Shown here piece after piece: positions 19,407-28,888 of a DNA stretch of 64,000 nucleotides. Both the position numbers and the translations under genes were made by a program. The DNA is from Actinomycetota bacterium (GTDB taxonomy: Bacteria; Actinomycetota; Actinomycetes; Nanopelagicales; Nanopelagicaceae): assembly GCA_026393075.1 (NCBI GenBank), contig JAPLAW010000015.1, positions 62,001 to 126,000 of the forward strand. The letters are read 5' to 3'. Under the pieces are notes generated by a model. The model did no database searches and had not been told where the DNA came from. It was given only the letters and a program-made list of their open reading frames with translations. Numbering within the stretch: the stretch's first letter is position 1; each line of letters begins with the position of its first letter.

Positions 19407-21464
19407 CTACCCGTTCAAATACTTTTGCATTAGGAGCTCCTGGATATCTTGGGCGCTCTTGTGACGCTTCCATTCCGTGCCTGACTGGTGCCAACTACTG
19501 GTATCTGGTGATAATGAAATTTCAAAAATCTCACGCAAAACCTCTTTGTGTTGGACTTTTTCAATTCGGAGCAAACTTTCGACGCGACGATCTAGATTTC
19601 GGTGCATCAAGTCAGAGCTACCGATCCAGTATTCATCATCATTGTTATTAACAAAGTGATAAATCCGAGAATGCTCAAGGAATCGACCTAAAATTGATCG
19701 GACCGTTATGTTTTCAGAGAGACCCTTGATGCCTGGTCTAATTGAGGAAATACCACGAATAATCAAATCAACCTTAACGCCAGCGTTTGATGCCCGATAA
19801 AGCGCTTCAACGAATTCTTCATCCAGCAGCGAATTCAATTTAAACTGGATTCCGGCAGGCAAGCCAGCTTTGAAGTTCGTGATCTCGTTTTCTATTTTTT
19901 TAAGTAGCCCAGTACGTAAACTGCGAGGCGCAACAAGTAGACGCGTGTAAGTTGAAGCTGGCGCCATGCCAGATAGCTGGTTAAACAATTTACTTAAATC
20001 TTCAGTTAGCGTTTGATCGGCGCTGATGATTCCTAAATCCTCATAAAAGCGCGCAGTTTTAGGATTGTAATTTCCGGTACCAACATGGCAGTAACGACGC
20101 AAGCCATTAGGTTCATCGCGAATAACTAAAGATAATTTGGCGTGGGTTTTCAAATTCATTAAACCGTAAACCACATGCACGCCAGCTGCTTCTAATTTTC
20201 GTGCCCAACGCACATTTGCTTGCTCGTCAAAGCGGGCTCGAATTTCAATTACTGCTAAAACTTGCTTACCTGCTTCGGCGGCCTCAATTAGCGCTTCGAT
20301 AATTGGCGAATCACCTGATGTTCGATAAAGAGTCTGCTTAATAGCTAGTACTTGTGGGTCTTCTGCCGCATTTTGTAAGAATTGAACTACTGAACTAGTG
20401 AAAGATTCATACGGGTGGTGCAGCAAAATCTCGCCTTGGCGAATAGCCGCAAAAAACAACTCTGGATCACCAAAATCAACTTCGCTCAGTGATGCTGCGG
20501 TACGAGACTTAAACCGATCAAATTTTAACTCTGGAATATCTAGGTCGGCTATGCGGTTTAGATCAGTTAAATCTAATGGTGTAGCCAGTGAAAAAACACA
20601 TTCTCGGTTTATCGAAAGCTCTTCACATAGTCGATCAAGTAGAGCTTGATCAATACCTTCTTCGATTTCTAGCCTAACCGGTGGACCAAATCTGCGGCGA
20701 GCCAATTCTTGTTCGAGCGAGGTTAAGAGATCTTCAGATTCTTCTTCTTCGAGTTCTAAATCTTCGTTTCGAGTGACTCGGAATGTGTAATGATCCTCAA
20801 TGAGCATTCCTGGGAAAAGCTCTTGTAGATGAATTGCGATGACATCTTCAAGCGGAATAAAACGTTTTGAGCCAGTTGAAGAAGTTGCGATAAATCTAGA
20901 GAGAATCGGTGGCACTTTAACTCTGGCAAATGACTGTTCGTTAGTAGCGGGGTTTTTTAAAATTACTGCCAAGTTAAGCGAGAGGCCAGAGATATACGGA
21001 AAGGGGTGCGAGGGATCAACTGCCAGTGGAGTTAAGACTGGATAGATGCGTTCGCGGAAAAGTTTTGAGACATAGTTGCGTTCATCTTCAAGTAACTCAT
21101 TCCAGTGGATTAAATCAATTTTGTGTGACTGCAACTCTGGCAGAACTTCGTTTTTAAATAGATTTGCCTGCCGGCTAGCTAAAATTCTTGCTTTATCTGT
21201 GACGGCAGTTAAAAGCTGCTGTGGGGTATAACCAGCCGTATTAGTAGAGGTGATCTGGTTTTCAATCTTTCCTAATACTGAAGCAACGCGCACCATAAAA
21301 AACTCATCTAAGTTATTTGAAAAAATCGCCAAATAACGAAGTCGCTCAAGTAGCGGAACATCTTTATCTTCGGCAAGTTCAAGAACTCGCTCATTAAAAG
21401 AAAGCCAACTGATCTCACGATCAATTAACTCATCTGGTTTAGGCACGCGAGGATTTTCTCTCAT
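19407..21464 (-). CDS. ppk: Polyphosphate kinase 1
   Basis: Reversible synthesis of inorganic polyphosphate from ATP. Full length (685 aa) with the four PPK1 domains: N-terminal EISWLSFNERVLE, middle domain, and two phospholipase-D-like C-terminal domains carrying the autophosphorylated His in LKTHAKLS and the second conserved His in CHVGTGNYN. SDLMHRNLDRRVE is near the C-terminus. It is followed within 2 bases by the Nudix/SixA gene. GTTCACCC lies just before the ATG but as a single copy. Confidence 0.95.
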   Translation of the reverse strand: MRENPRVPKPDELIDREISWLSFNERVLELAEDKDVPLLERLRYLAIFSNNLDEFFMVRVASVLGKIENQITSTNTAGYTPQQLLTAVTDKARILASRQANLFKNEVLPELQSHKIDLIHWNELLEDERNYVSKLFRERIYPVLTPLAVDPSHPFPYISGLSLNLAVILKNPATNEQSFARVKVPPILSRFIATSSTGSKRFIPLEDVIAIHLQELFPGMLIEDHYTFRVTRNEDLELEEEESEDLLTSLEQELARRRFGPPVRLEIEEGIDQALLDRLCEELSINRECVFSLATPLDLTDLNRIADLDIPELKFDRFKSRTAASLSEVDFGDPELFFAAIRQGEILLHHPYESFTSSVVQFLQNAAEDPQVLAIKQTLYRTSGDSPIIEALIEAAEAGKQVLAVIEIRARFDEQANVRWARKLEAAGVHVVYGLMNLKTHAKLSLVIRDEPNGLRRYCHVGTGNYNPKTARFYEDLGIISADQTLTEDLSKLFNQLSGMAPASTYTRLLVAPRSLRTGLLKKIENEITNFKAGLPAGIQFKLNSLLDEEFVEALYRASNAGVKVDLIIRGISSIRPGIKGLSENITVRSILGRFLEHSRIYHFVNNNDDEYWIGSSDLMHRNLDRRVESLLRIEKVQHKEVLREIFEISLSPDTSSWHQSGTEWKRHKSAQDIQELLMQKYLNG

Positions 21465-21502
21465 TTGGGTGAACGGGAAGCGTCGATTAGATGGACTGGC
21501 GC

Positions 21503-22282
21503 TTAACTAAGCGGCCAAGTAGTCGGAGTTGGGTACTTAGCGCTGCGCCCATCGCCTGATGATTTGCCGCGAATACGTCGCCAAATCCACGGTAAGGCAA
21601 AGCTAAAAAACCAAGCAACGCTGGTTGCTTTTTTGATTAACCAAGGAGTTGGTTTGGTAGTTGGCAATGGCAATCGCCAATTCGGATCAAACGGCATACC
21701 AAGTACTTCAAGTACACCCTGCGCAACACGATCATGACCAAGTGAATTTAAGTGCAGTCGATCAAATGCGAGTAGGCGTCGATCGGATAAAAACTGTTTC
21801 TCGTTTGCATCAACAATTATTGCGCCAACTTCAGTTGCAATGGTACGAATATTTTTATTGAAGGTACTAAACCGATCCGCCCACATATCGGCAGTCTTGC
21901 CAGTATTTCCAGTTCGCTCTAGAACTGTAAATAACATTAACGTTGCCCCAGTTGCCGATAACTTTCTAACCGCATCATTATAAATTGGGAAAACATTTTC
22001 CGGGCGATAGCCAGGTCTTAGAACATCGTTTGCGCCGGCATGGAAAGAAACCAAAGTTTCTTTGCCCGTGATTAGCGGAATTGCTTGCGGAACTTGATCA
22101 GCAGCTACCTGGGTTACTAGTTTGCCGCGAATTGCTAAATTTACATAAGTAAAATTAGGTGACTGAGTTGCTAAGACATCAGCTACGCGATCAGCCCAGC
22201 CTCGAAAATTTCCGTCAATAATCTCATCAGTCATACCTTCGGTGAAAGAATCACCAAGTGCGATAAATCTTTGATAAGTCAT
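21503..22282 (-). CDS. SGNH/GDSL-family hydrolase
   Basis: A 259-residue SGNH esterase/lipase-like enzyme. Blocks are complete: GDSFTEG (nucleophile), the conserved Gly in LAIRG, GANDVLRPG and DRLHLNSLGH with the Asp and His. The C-terminal 50 residues are basic and contain an aromatic-rich hydrophobic segment (ATSVAWFFSFALPWIW), which may associate with the membrane. It starts 2 bases after rlmB, the last gene of a (-) run with cysS and rlmB. Substrate unknown. Confidence 0.82.
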   Translation of the reverse strand: MTYQRFIALGDSFTEGMTDEIIDGNFRGWADRVADVLATQSPNFTYVNLAIRGKLVTQVAADQVPQAIPLITGKETLVSFHAGANDVLRPGYRPENVFPIYNDAVRKLSATGATLMLFTVLERTGNTGKTADMWADRFSTFNKNIRTIATEVGAIIVDANEKQFLSDRRLLAFDRLHLNSLGHDRVAQGVLEVLGMPFDPNWRLPLPTTKPTPWLIKKATSVAWFFSFALPWIWRRIRGKSSGDGRSAKYPTPTTWPLS

Positions 22283-22284
22283 TT

Positions 22285-23271
22285 TTAATTCTTTCGACGT
22301 TGCTCGTCTATCCAGAAGAGCGCGATCGAGGTTGCCACACTTGCATTTAGGGATTCAGTTGCTGAATTCATTGGAATAGAAACAACTAAATCACATTTTT
22401 CGCGAACTAGTCTAGAAAGGCCTTTGCCTTCGCTACCAACAACGATCATTAACGACTCAGTTGCAACTTTCATACCGCTTAGTGATTCATCGCTTTCGCC
22501 ATCTAAGCCAATGACAAAACAGCCTAATTTCTTAGCTTCTTCGATGGTGCGAGCCAAGTTAGTTACTTGGGCAACTGGCATACGAGCAGCAGCACCAGCT
22601 GATGCTTTCCAGGCTGAAGCAGTCATTGCAGCTGCACGACGCTCAGTCATGACAACACCATTTACGCCGAAAGCACCTGCGCTACGAATGATTGCACCTA
22701 AGTTGCGCGGATCAGTAACACCATCGAGTGCCACAATCAACATTGGATTCTTTGCGCGTTGAGTTATTTCTTCGAAACTTGAGTACTGATAAGGCTTAAT
22801 TGCGAGAATAATTCCTTGGCTATTTGGTGAGATGCCTTCAACTTCAGCGCGGTGAACTTCGCGAATCGGAAGTTGCAAGTGCAGCGCTAATTGCAGAGAC
22901 TCTGCGACTCGATCATCGATATCAATTCCGCGAGCTACTAGTACTTCAGTTGCTGGAACAGATGCGCGAAGTGCCTCGAGCACTGCGTTACGACCTGCAA
23001 CAATTTCGCCTTTTGGTTTATCAATTCGAGAATTGCGCCCAGCTGAACTACGCGGTGTTGTGCCAGTACGTGGAGTTGTACCTGCGCGTGGATTGGCTTT
23101 TGCTTTCTCAGCTGCTTTCTTGCGCTTCGCAGCTGCGTGATAAGGACGGTCTTCAGCTTTTGGAGTTGGACCTTTACCTGATAAGCGCTTTTTATTCTTG
23201 CCACCGGTTCCGGTTGTTGGACCTTTTTTAGATCCACGTATTGCGCCTTTGCGCTCTGAATTACCGGCCAT
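22285..23271 (-). CDS. rlmB: 23S rRNA (guanosine-2'-O-) methyltransferase, SpoU family
   Basis: SAM-dependent trefoil-knot RNA 2'-O-methyltransferase, RlmB-like, expected to modify 23S rRNA near G2251. Motif 1 is VTDPRNLGAIIRSAGAFG, motif 2 VVGSEGKGLS and motif 3 IPMNSATESLNASVA. The first about 90 residues are a low-complexity, Lys/Arg/Thr-rich tail seen in actinobacterial homologues. It starts immediately after the cysS stop, an arrangement common in Actinobacteria. Confidence 0.9.
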   Translation of the reverse strand: MAGNSERKGAIRGSKKGPTTGTGGKNKKRLSGKGPTPKAEDRPYHAAAKRKKAAEKAKANPRAGTTPRTGTTPRSSAGRNSRIDKPKGEIVAGRNAVLEALRASVPATEVLVARGIDIDDRVAESLQLALHLQLPIREVHRAEVEGISPNSQGIILAIKPYQYSSFEEITQRAKNPMLIVALDGVTDPRNLGAIIRSAGAFGVNGVVMTERRAAAMTASAWKASAGAAARMPVAQVTNLARTIEEAKKLGCFVIGLDGESDESLSGMKVATESLMIVVGSEGKGLSRLVREKCDLVVSIPMNSATESLNASVATSIALFWIDEQRRKN

Positions 23272-24681
23272 TTAATTACTACCTTCTGAACGTGAGATCG
23301 ACCAACGTGGTCCTTGAGCTGTGTCTTCAATTGAGATACCAAGTGCGATTAAGCCATCTCGGATTTGATCGGATGCAGCGAAATCTTTACGGTCTCTTGC
23401 TGCAGTGCGTTGGGCTAGAACTAAATTAACAACGCCATCAAGCGCGCAAGTTAAAGAATCACTTTGAGCGCCGTTGGCAAATGTTGGATCAAAGGGATCG
23501 CAACCAAGTACTTCAAGAGCGCCTCGAATAAAGCTAGCTGCACTTGCAATACCTGCATTGTTATTTTCGGTTATTGCGCTATTTCCTAAGCGTAATTGTT
23601 CCGAAATTCCAGCCAGCGCCTGCGGAACAGCCAAGTCTTCATTCATCGCAGCTACAAAGTCGGCAGATAGCGCTGGTTCTGGCTGGCTACCTAAGATCTC
23701 GGATGCGCGCAGAAGAAAGTTTTCAATTCGGCGGAAACCAACTGCTGACTCTTCTAACGCAGCTGGTGAGAACTCGAGCATTGAGCGGTAATGAGCGCTG
23801 CCTAAATACCAACGTAACTCTATGCCACGAACGCTCTTTAGTAATTCAGTAACTTGCAATGAATTACCCAGTGACTTAGACATTTTTTCACCAGAGGCAG
23901 TTACCCAGGCATTATGTAACCAACGTTTAGCAAAGCCATAACCGGCTGCTTCAGATTGCGCTATTTCATTTTCGTGATGTGGAAAAATTAAATCTAAACC
24001 GCCGCCGTGAATATCAAACTCGGCACCCAAATAAGTGTGTGCCATTGCTGAACATTCAATATGCCAACCTGGGCGACCATTCCCCCATGGCGTAGGCCAA
24101 AATGGATCGCCAGCTTTGGCGGCTTTCCAAAGTGCGAAGTCACGAACATCGCGCTTGTAAGTTTCGTCAGCATCTTGCGCTGGTAATAAGTCATCGATGT
24201 TTTGATTAGAAAGAGTTAAATAAGAATCTAATTTACGAACTTCTAAGTAGACATCGCCATTGCCTGGCGCATATGCATGGCCGCGCTCGATTAAAGAAGC
24301 AATTAGATCAATCATTTGGGTTATGTGACCAGTCGCGCGCGGCTCATAAGTTGGGGGCAGAACATTTAGCGCTGTATATGCATCAGTGAAAGCGCGCTCA
24401 TACTTGAGGGCAACTGCCCACCAAGGTGATTGTTCGTGAACTGCCTTGTGCAAAATCTTGTCATCAATATCTGTAACGTTACGGATAAAAGTAGTATCAA
24501 AACCTGACTTAACTAACCAACGTCGCAAAATATCAAAGTTAACGCCGCTACGAATATGGCCGATGTGTGGAGGCGCCTGAACAGTGGCACCACAAAGGTA
24601 AATACTCGCTTTACCCGGCTGCAGTGGAATGAATTCTGAGACGGTTCGCGACAATGTGTCATATAGCTTTAGCGAACTCAT
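23272..24681 (-). CDS. cysS: Cysteinyl-tRNA synthetase
   Basis: Class I synthetase charging tRNA-Cys. The signature PPHIGHIRSGVNFD holds the HIGH motif and EKMSKSLGN the KMSKS loop; zinc-ligand Cys residues include LCGAT near residue 30. The length, 469 aa, is that of CysS rather than the mycothiol ligase MshC, and the full C-terminal tRNA-binding region is present. It begins 9 bases after ispDF and ends directly against rlmB. Confidence 0.93.
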   Translation of the reverse strand: MSSLKLYDTLSRTVSEFIPLQPGKASIYLCGATVQAPPHIGHIRSGVNFDILRRWLVKSGFDTTFIRNVTDIDDKILHKAVHEQSPWWAVALKYERAFTDAYTALNVLPPTYEPRATGHITQMIDLIASLIERGHAYAPGNGDVYLEVRKLDSYLTLSNQNIDDLLPAQDADETYKRDVRDFALWKAAKAGDPFWPTPWGNGRPGWHIECSAMAHTYLGAEFDIHGGGLDLIFPHHENEIAQSEAAGYGFAKRWLHNAWVTASGEKMSKSLGNSLQVTELLKSVRGIELRWYLGSAHYRSMLEFSPAALEESAVGFRRIENFLLRASEILGSQPEPALSADFVAAMNEDLAVPQALAGISEQLRLGNSAITENNNAGIASAASFIRGALEVLGCDPFDPTFANGAQSDSLTCALDGVVNLVLAQRTAARDRKDFAASDQIRDGLIALGISIEDTAQGPRWSISRSEGSN

Positions 24682-24690
24682 TAGCGAAGT

Positions 24691-25836
24691 CTATCGGTCG
24701 TTAGTAGAAACCTTAAAAACGAGCGCTGAGGCAATGGCTGCAATGCCTTTGCCTTCACCAGTTAAGCCGAGACCATCAGTAGTTGTGGCCAATAGCGATA
24801 CAGGCGCACCATTTAGTGCAGCAGAAAGCGCAGTAATTGCTTCTTTCCGGCGTCCCGCCAACTTCGGGCGATTACCTATTACTTGTACTGAAACATTTGA
24901 AATTGCAAAACCAGCGCTAGTGATAATTGAAAGCGTCTCTGCTAATAACTTAGCACCACTTGCGCCAGCATATTCCGGGCGATCAACACCAAAGTTTGAA
25001 CCTAAATCACCTAGACCAGTTGCGGCAAAAAGTGAATCACAAATTGCATGTGCGGCAACATCACCATCGGAATGTCCAGCAACACCAATTTCGCCTGGCC
25101 AATTAATACAACCTAACCAAAGTTCGCGCCCTACTTCGAAGGCATGTGAATCAACACCGACACCAGTTAAGAATTCTTTATTTGCACCGAGGAAGTTGTA
25201 AGCAGTTGCTAAATCTGCAGGAGTGGTGATTTTTATTGCGCATTCTTCGCCAGCAATTACCAAAACTTTAAATCCAGCACTTTCAACTAAAGCAGCATCG
25301 TCGGTACCTTCACCGTTTGAAGCATGTGCTTTTTTGAGCGCAGAAAGTTCAAACCCTTGTGGGGTTTGGATATTACTTAAGTCTGCGCGATTAGGAGTTA
25401 TGGTTACATAACCATTTGCATCAACACTCTTGACCGTATCTACTTGAGGTACGCCAGGTATTACCGCTACTTCGCCATTTTTTAGCGCCGACAAAACACG
25501 GCTAGTTAAATCTGTTGTTGCTAAAGCGCGTGCAGCATCATGAATCAATACATATTGGGTATCACTAGAGACTGCAGCTAAGCCAGCTCGTACCGATTCT
25601 GAGCGAGTTTGTCCGCCAACCACAACAGTTACGGCATCACCTAGCAGGCTTTGAAATTGGCTTAAGTGAGAGGCCGGAGCTGTAACGATTACTTGATCTA
25701 CCGCTGGCGAAATTGCCGCAACAGCATGTTCAATTAACGTGCGATTACCCAATTGAATTAAAGCTTTAGGAATATCAGCACCGAAGCGAACTCCAGATCC
25801 GGCAGCAGCAATAATTGCTGCAACATGGCCAGACAT
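24691..25836 (-). CDS. ispDF: Bifunctional IspD/IspF (MEP pathway)
   Basis: Fusion of two steps of non-mevalonate isoprenoid synthesis. Residues about 1-220 are IspD (CTP-binding [20 protein letters not shown]), making CDP-methylerythritol; residues about 225-381 are IspF ([28 protein letters not shown]), making the cyclic diphosphate. The metal ligands D and H of IspF (DSH and later H) are intact. Separate genes are the rule in many bacteria; fusions occur in several lineages. It lies between carD and cysS on the same strand, as in mycobacteria for separate ispD and ispF. Confidence 0.93.
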   Translation of the reverse strand: MSGHVAAIIAAAGSGVRFGADIPKALIQLGNRTLIEHAVAAISPAVDQVIVTAPASHLSQFQSLLGDAVTVVVGGQTRSESVRAGLAAVSSDTQYVLIHDAARALATTDLTSRVLSALKNGEVAVIPGVPQVDTVKSVDANGYVTITPNRADLSNIQTPQGFELSALKKAHASNGEGTDDAALVESAGFKVLVIAGEECAIKITTPADLATAYNFLGANKEFLTGVGVDSHAFEVGRELWLGCINWPGEIGVAGHSDGDVAAHAICDSLFAATGLGDLGSNFGVDRPEYAGASGAKLLAETLSIITSAGFAISNVSVQVIGNRPKLAGRRKEAITALSAALNGAPVSLLATTTDGLGLTGEGKGIAAIASALVFKVSTNDR

Positions 25837-25863
25837 AAGGCTCCGATCGAGTGCGAGCTTAAA

Positions 25864-26346
25864 TTAAGAAGCTAAGACCTCATCGAGGATTACTGATGCT
25901 TTTTCTTCATCGGTGCGCTCAGCGAGAGCCAGTTCAGAAACAAGAATCTGCTTTGCCTTTGAAAGCATGCGCTTTTCACCAGCAGAAAGACCACGATCTA
26001 GATCACGACGATAAAGATCGCGCACAACTTCGGCAACCTTAATTACATCGCCAGAAGCTAACTTCTCAAGATTTGCCTTGTAACGACGAGACCAGTTTGT
26101 TGGCTCTTCGGTATATGGCTGGCGTAGAACACTGAAAACACGGTCAAGACCGGCACTATCTACAACGTCACGAACGCCCACGAGATCAACATTTTCTGCT
26201 GGGACTCTTACGGTCAAATCGCCTTGGGCCACTTTTAGAACTAAGTAGGTTTTTTCTTCGCCCTTAATCACTCGAGTTTCAATTGCCTCGATTAGCGCTG
26301 CGCCGTGATGAGGGTAAACAACAGTTTCGCCTACTTTAAATGACAT
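25864..26346 (-). CDS. carD: CarD-family RNA polymerase-binding regulator
   Basis: RNA polymerase-associated factor that stabilises open complexes, notably at rRNA promoters. The N-terminal RNAP-interaction domain is [19 protein letters not shown]; the C-terminal helical DNA-binding domain contains the key Trp in [18 protein letters not shown]. Length 160 aa matches mycobacterial CarD. It heads the carD-ispDF-cysS-rlmB run. A short AAGG precedes the ATG at a plausible distance. Confidence 0.93.
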   Translation of the reverse strand: MSFKVGETVVYPHHGAALIEAIETRVIKGEEKTYLVLKVAQGDLTVRVPAENVDLVGVRDVVDSAGLDRVFSVLRQPYTEEPTNWSRRYKANLEKLASGDVIKVAEVVRDLYRRDLDRGLSAGEKRMLSKAKQILVSELALAERTDEEKASVILDEVLAS

Positions 26347-26493
26347 GGGGTGCCCTTCGTTAGGGGGAAATCATACCAGCAACTAGTGAGGGTAGTCACC
26401 TTGGGTATTTCGCCTGTATTTAACTGGCTTTAGCAGCTATTTCTCGTGAGAGAATAAGCACGCTTTGTTAAGCAATTATTTCTTGGGAGAAAA

Positions 26494-26979
26494 ATGCAAT
26501 TACGTAAAGTTGCGATCGGTTTAATAGTTATTGCATCTCTCTCTACTTTAACTGCCTGTGGTGCAGGTGAAAATGCCGCAGCTCGCAACATCACTAAAGT
26601 TACTGATGGCGCCGAAACTACAGTTATGACCGATACCAGTGCGCTGAAGCTACGTGGTTTCTTGTTAGTTGCTCAACCAGATGGCAGCGCTGTTTTAGTT
26701 GGCACCATTATTAACTCAAACTCAACACCTGATTCATTACTTGGGATCTCCGTCAATAACGTTCTAGCCACGGTCACCAGTGCAACTAATGTAATTTCTG
26801 AAAATATCCCAATGATTTTCGAAGGTGACTCAGCAAATGCCAAAGCAGTAATACCTGGCCTAGGTGTAAAAGCTGGCAATACGGTTGAACTTTCTTTCTT
26901 TTTCAATACTGCTGGCGTAGTTACCGTAAAAGCGATTGTGCGCGACCAGCGCGATACTTACGCCGGCGTAACTGCTTAA
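26494..26979 (+). CDS. Secreted lipoprotein, unknown function
   Basis: A 161-residue protein with a lipoprotein signal: KK-like basic start (MQLRK), hydrophobic core and lipobox LTAC (Cys at residue 22). The mature part has an immunoglobulin-like beta pattern (LKLRGFLLVAQPDGSAVLVGTIIN, VKAGNTVELSFFF). I do not recognise a named family. A ribosome binding site (GGGAGA) lies before the ATG. It is isolated between divergent carD and convergent regX3, with which it shares the TTAA stop at 26976-26979. Confidence 0.7.
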   Translation: MQLRKVAIGLIVIASLSTLTACGAGENAAARNITKVTDGAETTVMTDTSALKLRGFLLVAQPDGSAVLVGTIINSNSTPDSLLGISVNNVLATVTSATNVISENIPMIFEGDSANAKAVIPGLGVKAGNTVELSFFFNTAGVVTVKAIVRDQRDTYAGVTA

Positions 26980-27662
26980 GCTTCTAGTTTGTAACCAAGC
27001 CCGCGCACGGTCTGAATAAAGACTGGATTTGCTGGATCTGCTTCAATTTTTGCACGCAAGCGCTTTATATGAACATCAAGCGTTTTGGTATCGCCCACGT
27101 AATCGCTTCCCCAGACTCGGTCAATTAACTGCATGCGTGTTAAAACTCGGCCCGAATTGCGCATCAAGAACTCAAGCAGCTCGAACTCTTTTAGCGGCAA
27201 TGCGATAGAAATGTTATTTACGCTTACTTGATGTCGATCTACATCCATTCGCACTGGACCGGCAACGAGTGAACCGTTATCTTCGGTGATTTCACCTAGA
27301 TCGCTATGACGACGCAATACCGCTCTTATGCGGGCAATTAGCTCTCGTGAAGAGTACGGCTTAGTCACGTAATCATCGGCGCCGAGTTCAAGCCCAACCA
27401 CTTTATCTATTTCGGCATCTTTGGCAGTCAACATAATGATTGGTACTGCAGAACGCGTGCGCAATTGCTTACAAACTTCAGTTCCAGATAAGCCGGGTAA
27501 CATCAAGTCAAGCAAAACTAAGTCAGCGCCATGCTTATCAAATAGTTCAACAGCTGCTGTGCCAGTGTCAGCAACAACAACATCGAAGCCTTCTTTGCCT
27601 AATAAGTAGGCCAACGCCTCGGAAAAAGATTCTTCATCCTCGACCACTAATATTCGGGTCAT
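26976..27662 (-). CDS. regX3: Response regulator RegX3/PhoP type
   Basis: OmpR/PhoB-family DNA-binding response regulator, 228 aa. The receiver has the acidic pair EDE at 8-10, phosphoacceptor D52 (LLDLMLPG) and K101-type lysine in VTKPYSSRE; the C-terminal winged helix contains LKEFELLEFLMRN and the recognition region HIKRLRAKIE. It is coupled to senX3 by an ATG/stop overlap and lies opposite phoU, so it is the phosphate-starvation regulator by context. It probably binds the PHO-like repeats at 28795-28847. Confidence 0.92.
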   Translation of the reverse strand: MTRILVVEDEESFSEALAYLLGKEGFDVVVADTGTAAVELFDKHGADLVLLDLMLPGLSGTEVCKQLRTRSAVPIIMLTAKDAEIDKVVGLELGADDYVTKPYSSRELIARIRAVLRRHSDLGEITEDNGSLVAGPVRMDVDRHQVSVNNISIALPLKEFELLEFLMRNSGRVLTRMQLIDRVWGSDYVGDTKTLDVHIKRLRAKIEADPANPVFIQTVRGLGYKLEA

Positions 27663-28747
27663 TATTTTTCCTCCTGGTTGGTTGAGAGGTAACTTTCAGC
27701 TTCAGTAAATTCTGGCAATCTGATCGTGAAAGTACTTCCGGCACCTTCACTACTCCAGACCGAAATATCTCCACCGTGGTTGGTCGCAACATGCTTTACG
27801 ATTGAAAGTCCTAATCCGGTTCCGCCAGTTGCTCGCGAACGCGCAGGATCTACTCGATAGAAACGTTCAAAGATTCGTTCGATCTCTTTCTCCGGTATTC
27901 CGATACCTTGATCGGTTACCGAAATTTCAACTAACTTATCTTTGCCGGTTAATACGATAGCTACTTGAGTTGAGTCTGGACTGTAGTTGATGGCATTTTC
28001 AATTAAATTACTAATCGCCATTTCGAGCTGACTACGATCGCCTAAAACCAAATGATCTGTGGTCGGAATAAACACTAAAGATATCTTTCGTTTTTCAGCC
28101 GCGAGTCGAGATTCGTCGATCGCTTGATTGATTAAATCAATCATTGAATAAGGCTGCGCATTTTTAAGCGGGTCGCCATCTTGCAGGCGAGATAAGTTAA
28201 TGATTTCTTGGACCAAATCAGTTAGCCGCTTAGCTTCGATTTGCATTCGGCCGGCGAATTTTTCAACGGCTTCTTTATCGTCGCTAGCTTCAAGCACGGC
28301 TTCACTTAAGATAGAGAGCGCGCCGATTGGTGTTTTTAGTTCATGCGAGATGTTTGCTACAAAATCACGGCGGATTGCATCGAGCCGCCGGAATTCACTA
28401 TCATCAAAAATTAGCGCAACTATTAGTCCATCGGTACCGATTGGTGACACGCGGACCAATAGATCATGGGTTCCTTGACCGATAGGGCCGCGTGGTAATT
28501 CAACGGTTGCCTCTTGATAAACATTTGAGCGGCGTACTGCGCGAACTAAATTAAGAAGTGGCGTCGAAACTAGGCGACCATCGCGAATCATTGATAGCGC
28601 GCCTGTGCCAGCTGAAGAAGAAAGAACTTGCTCACCTGGGGCGAGAATTAAATACTCAGCATCGAGAATTTCTAAGAGTTCAAGCAGCGAATCAGGAATT
28701 TCCCAGCCGCTTTCGACTGCTACTTCCTTATCTCGGCGCCAGAACAT
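27662..28747 (-). CDS. senX3: Sensor histidine kinase SenX3/PhoR type, no visible membrane anchor
   Basis: Histidine kinase partner of regX3. The HisKA helix has NISHELKTP with phosphoacceptor H135, followed by N, G1 (VTDQGIGIP), F and G2 (GGTGLGLSIV) boxes. The first about 120 residues form a PAS-like sensor (EYLILAPGEQVLSSS) but contain no hydrophobic stretch long enough to span the membrane, whereas mycobacterial SenX3 has two N-terminal spans. TACGAT ends six bases before the ATG (28745-28747), supporting this start and leaderless expression, so a missed upstream region is unlikely. Confidence 0.88.
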   Translation of the reverse strand: MFWRRDKEVAVESGWEIPDSLLELLEILDAEYLILAPGEQVLSSSAGTGALSMIRDGRLVSTPLLNLVRAVRRSNVYQEATVELPRGPIGQGTHDLLVRVSPIGTDGLIVALIFDDSEFRRLDAIRRDFVANISHELKTPIGALSILSEAVLEASDDKEAVEKFAGRMQIEAKRLTDLVQEIINLSRLQDGDPLKNAQPYSMIDLINQAIDESRLAAEKRKISLVFIPTTDHLVLGDRSQLEMAISNLIENAINYSPDSTQVAIVLTGKDKLVEISVTDQGIGIPEKEIERIFERFYRVDPARSRATGGTGLGLSIVKHVATNHGGDISVWSSEGAGSTFTIRLPEFTEAESYLSTNQEEK

Positions 28748-28794
28748 AGCCCTATCGTAGAGAACAGTTCAGTTTCGGTACTACCTAATCAGCC

Positions 28795-28847
28795 ATTTAC
28801 ACCCCTTTCACCCAGATATTTACCTCAGATTTGCGACCCGTTCACTT
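28795..28847. promoter_or_regulatory. PHO-box-like array between senX3 and phoU
   Basis: Five TTYRC pentamers lie in register on the + strand at 28796 (TTTAC), 28807 (TTCAC), 28819 (TTTAC), 28830 (TTTGC) and 28841 (TTCAC); the steps are 11, 12, 11 and 11 bases, one helical turn each. Streptomyces PhoP binds 11-base direct repeats with core GTTCAC, and the last unit here is exactly GTTCAC. The location between the phoP/phoR-type pair and phoU is the same as in Streptomyces. Confidence 0.6.
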
Positions 28848-28888
28848 AATAACCCGTATCCGATGTGCTGAAGGTCTAAGTTATGCCC

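Noticed and set aside
21467-21474. GTTCACCC directly before ppk as a possible PHO box
   Set aside because: Single copy, only 2 bases from the start codon, without the second repeat needed for PhoP-type binding.
22824-23342. Long frames on both strands over the rlmB N-terminal tail
   Set aside because: They arise from the Lys/Arg/Thr-rich repetitive codons of the rlmB tail; rlmB itself explains the region.
24629-25201. 190-codon plus-strand frame across ispDF and cysS
   Set aside because: Antisense to two enzymes with full motif sets; no start signal and no recognisable domain.
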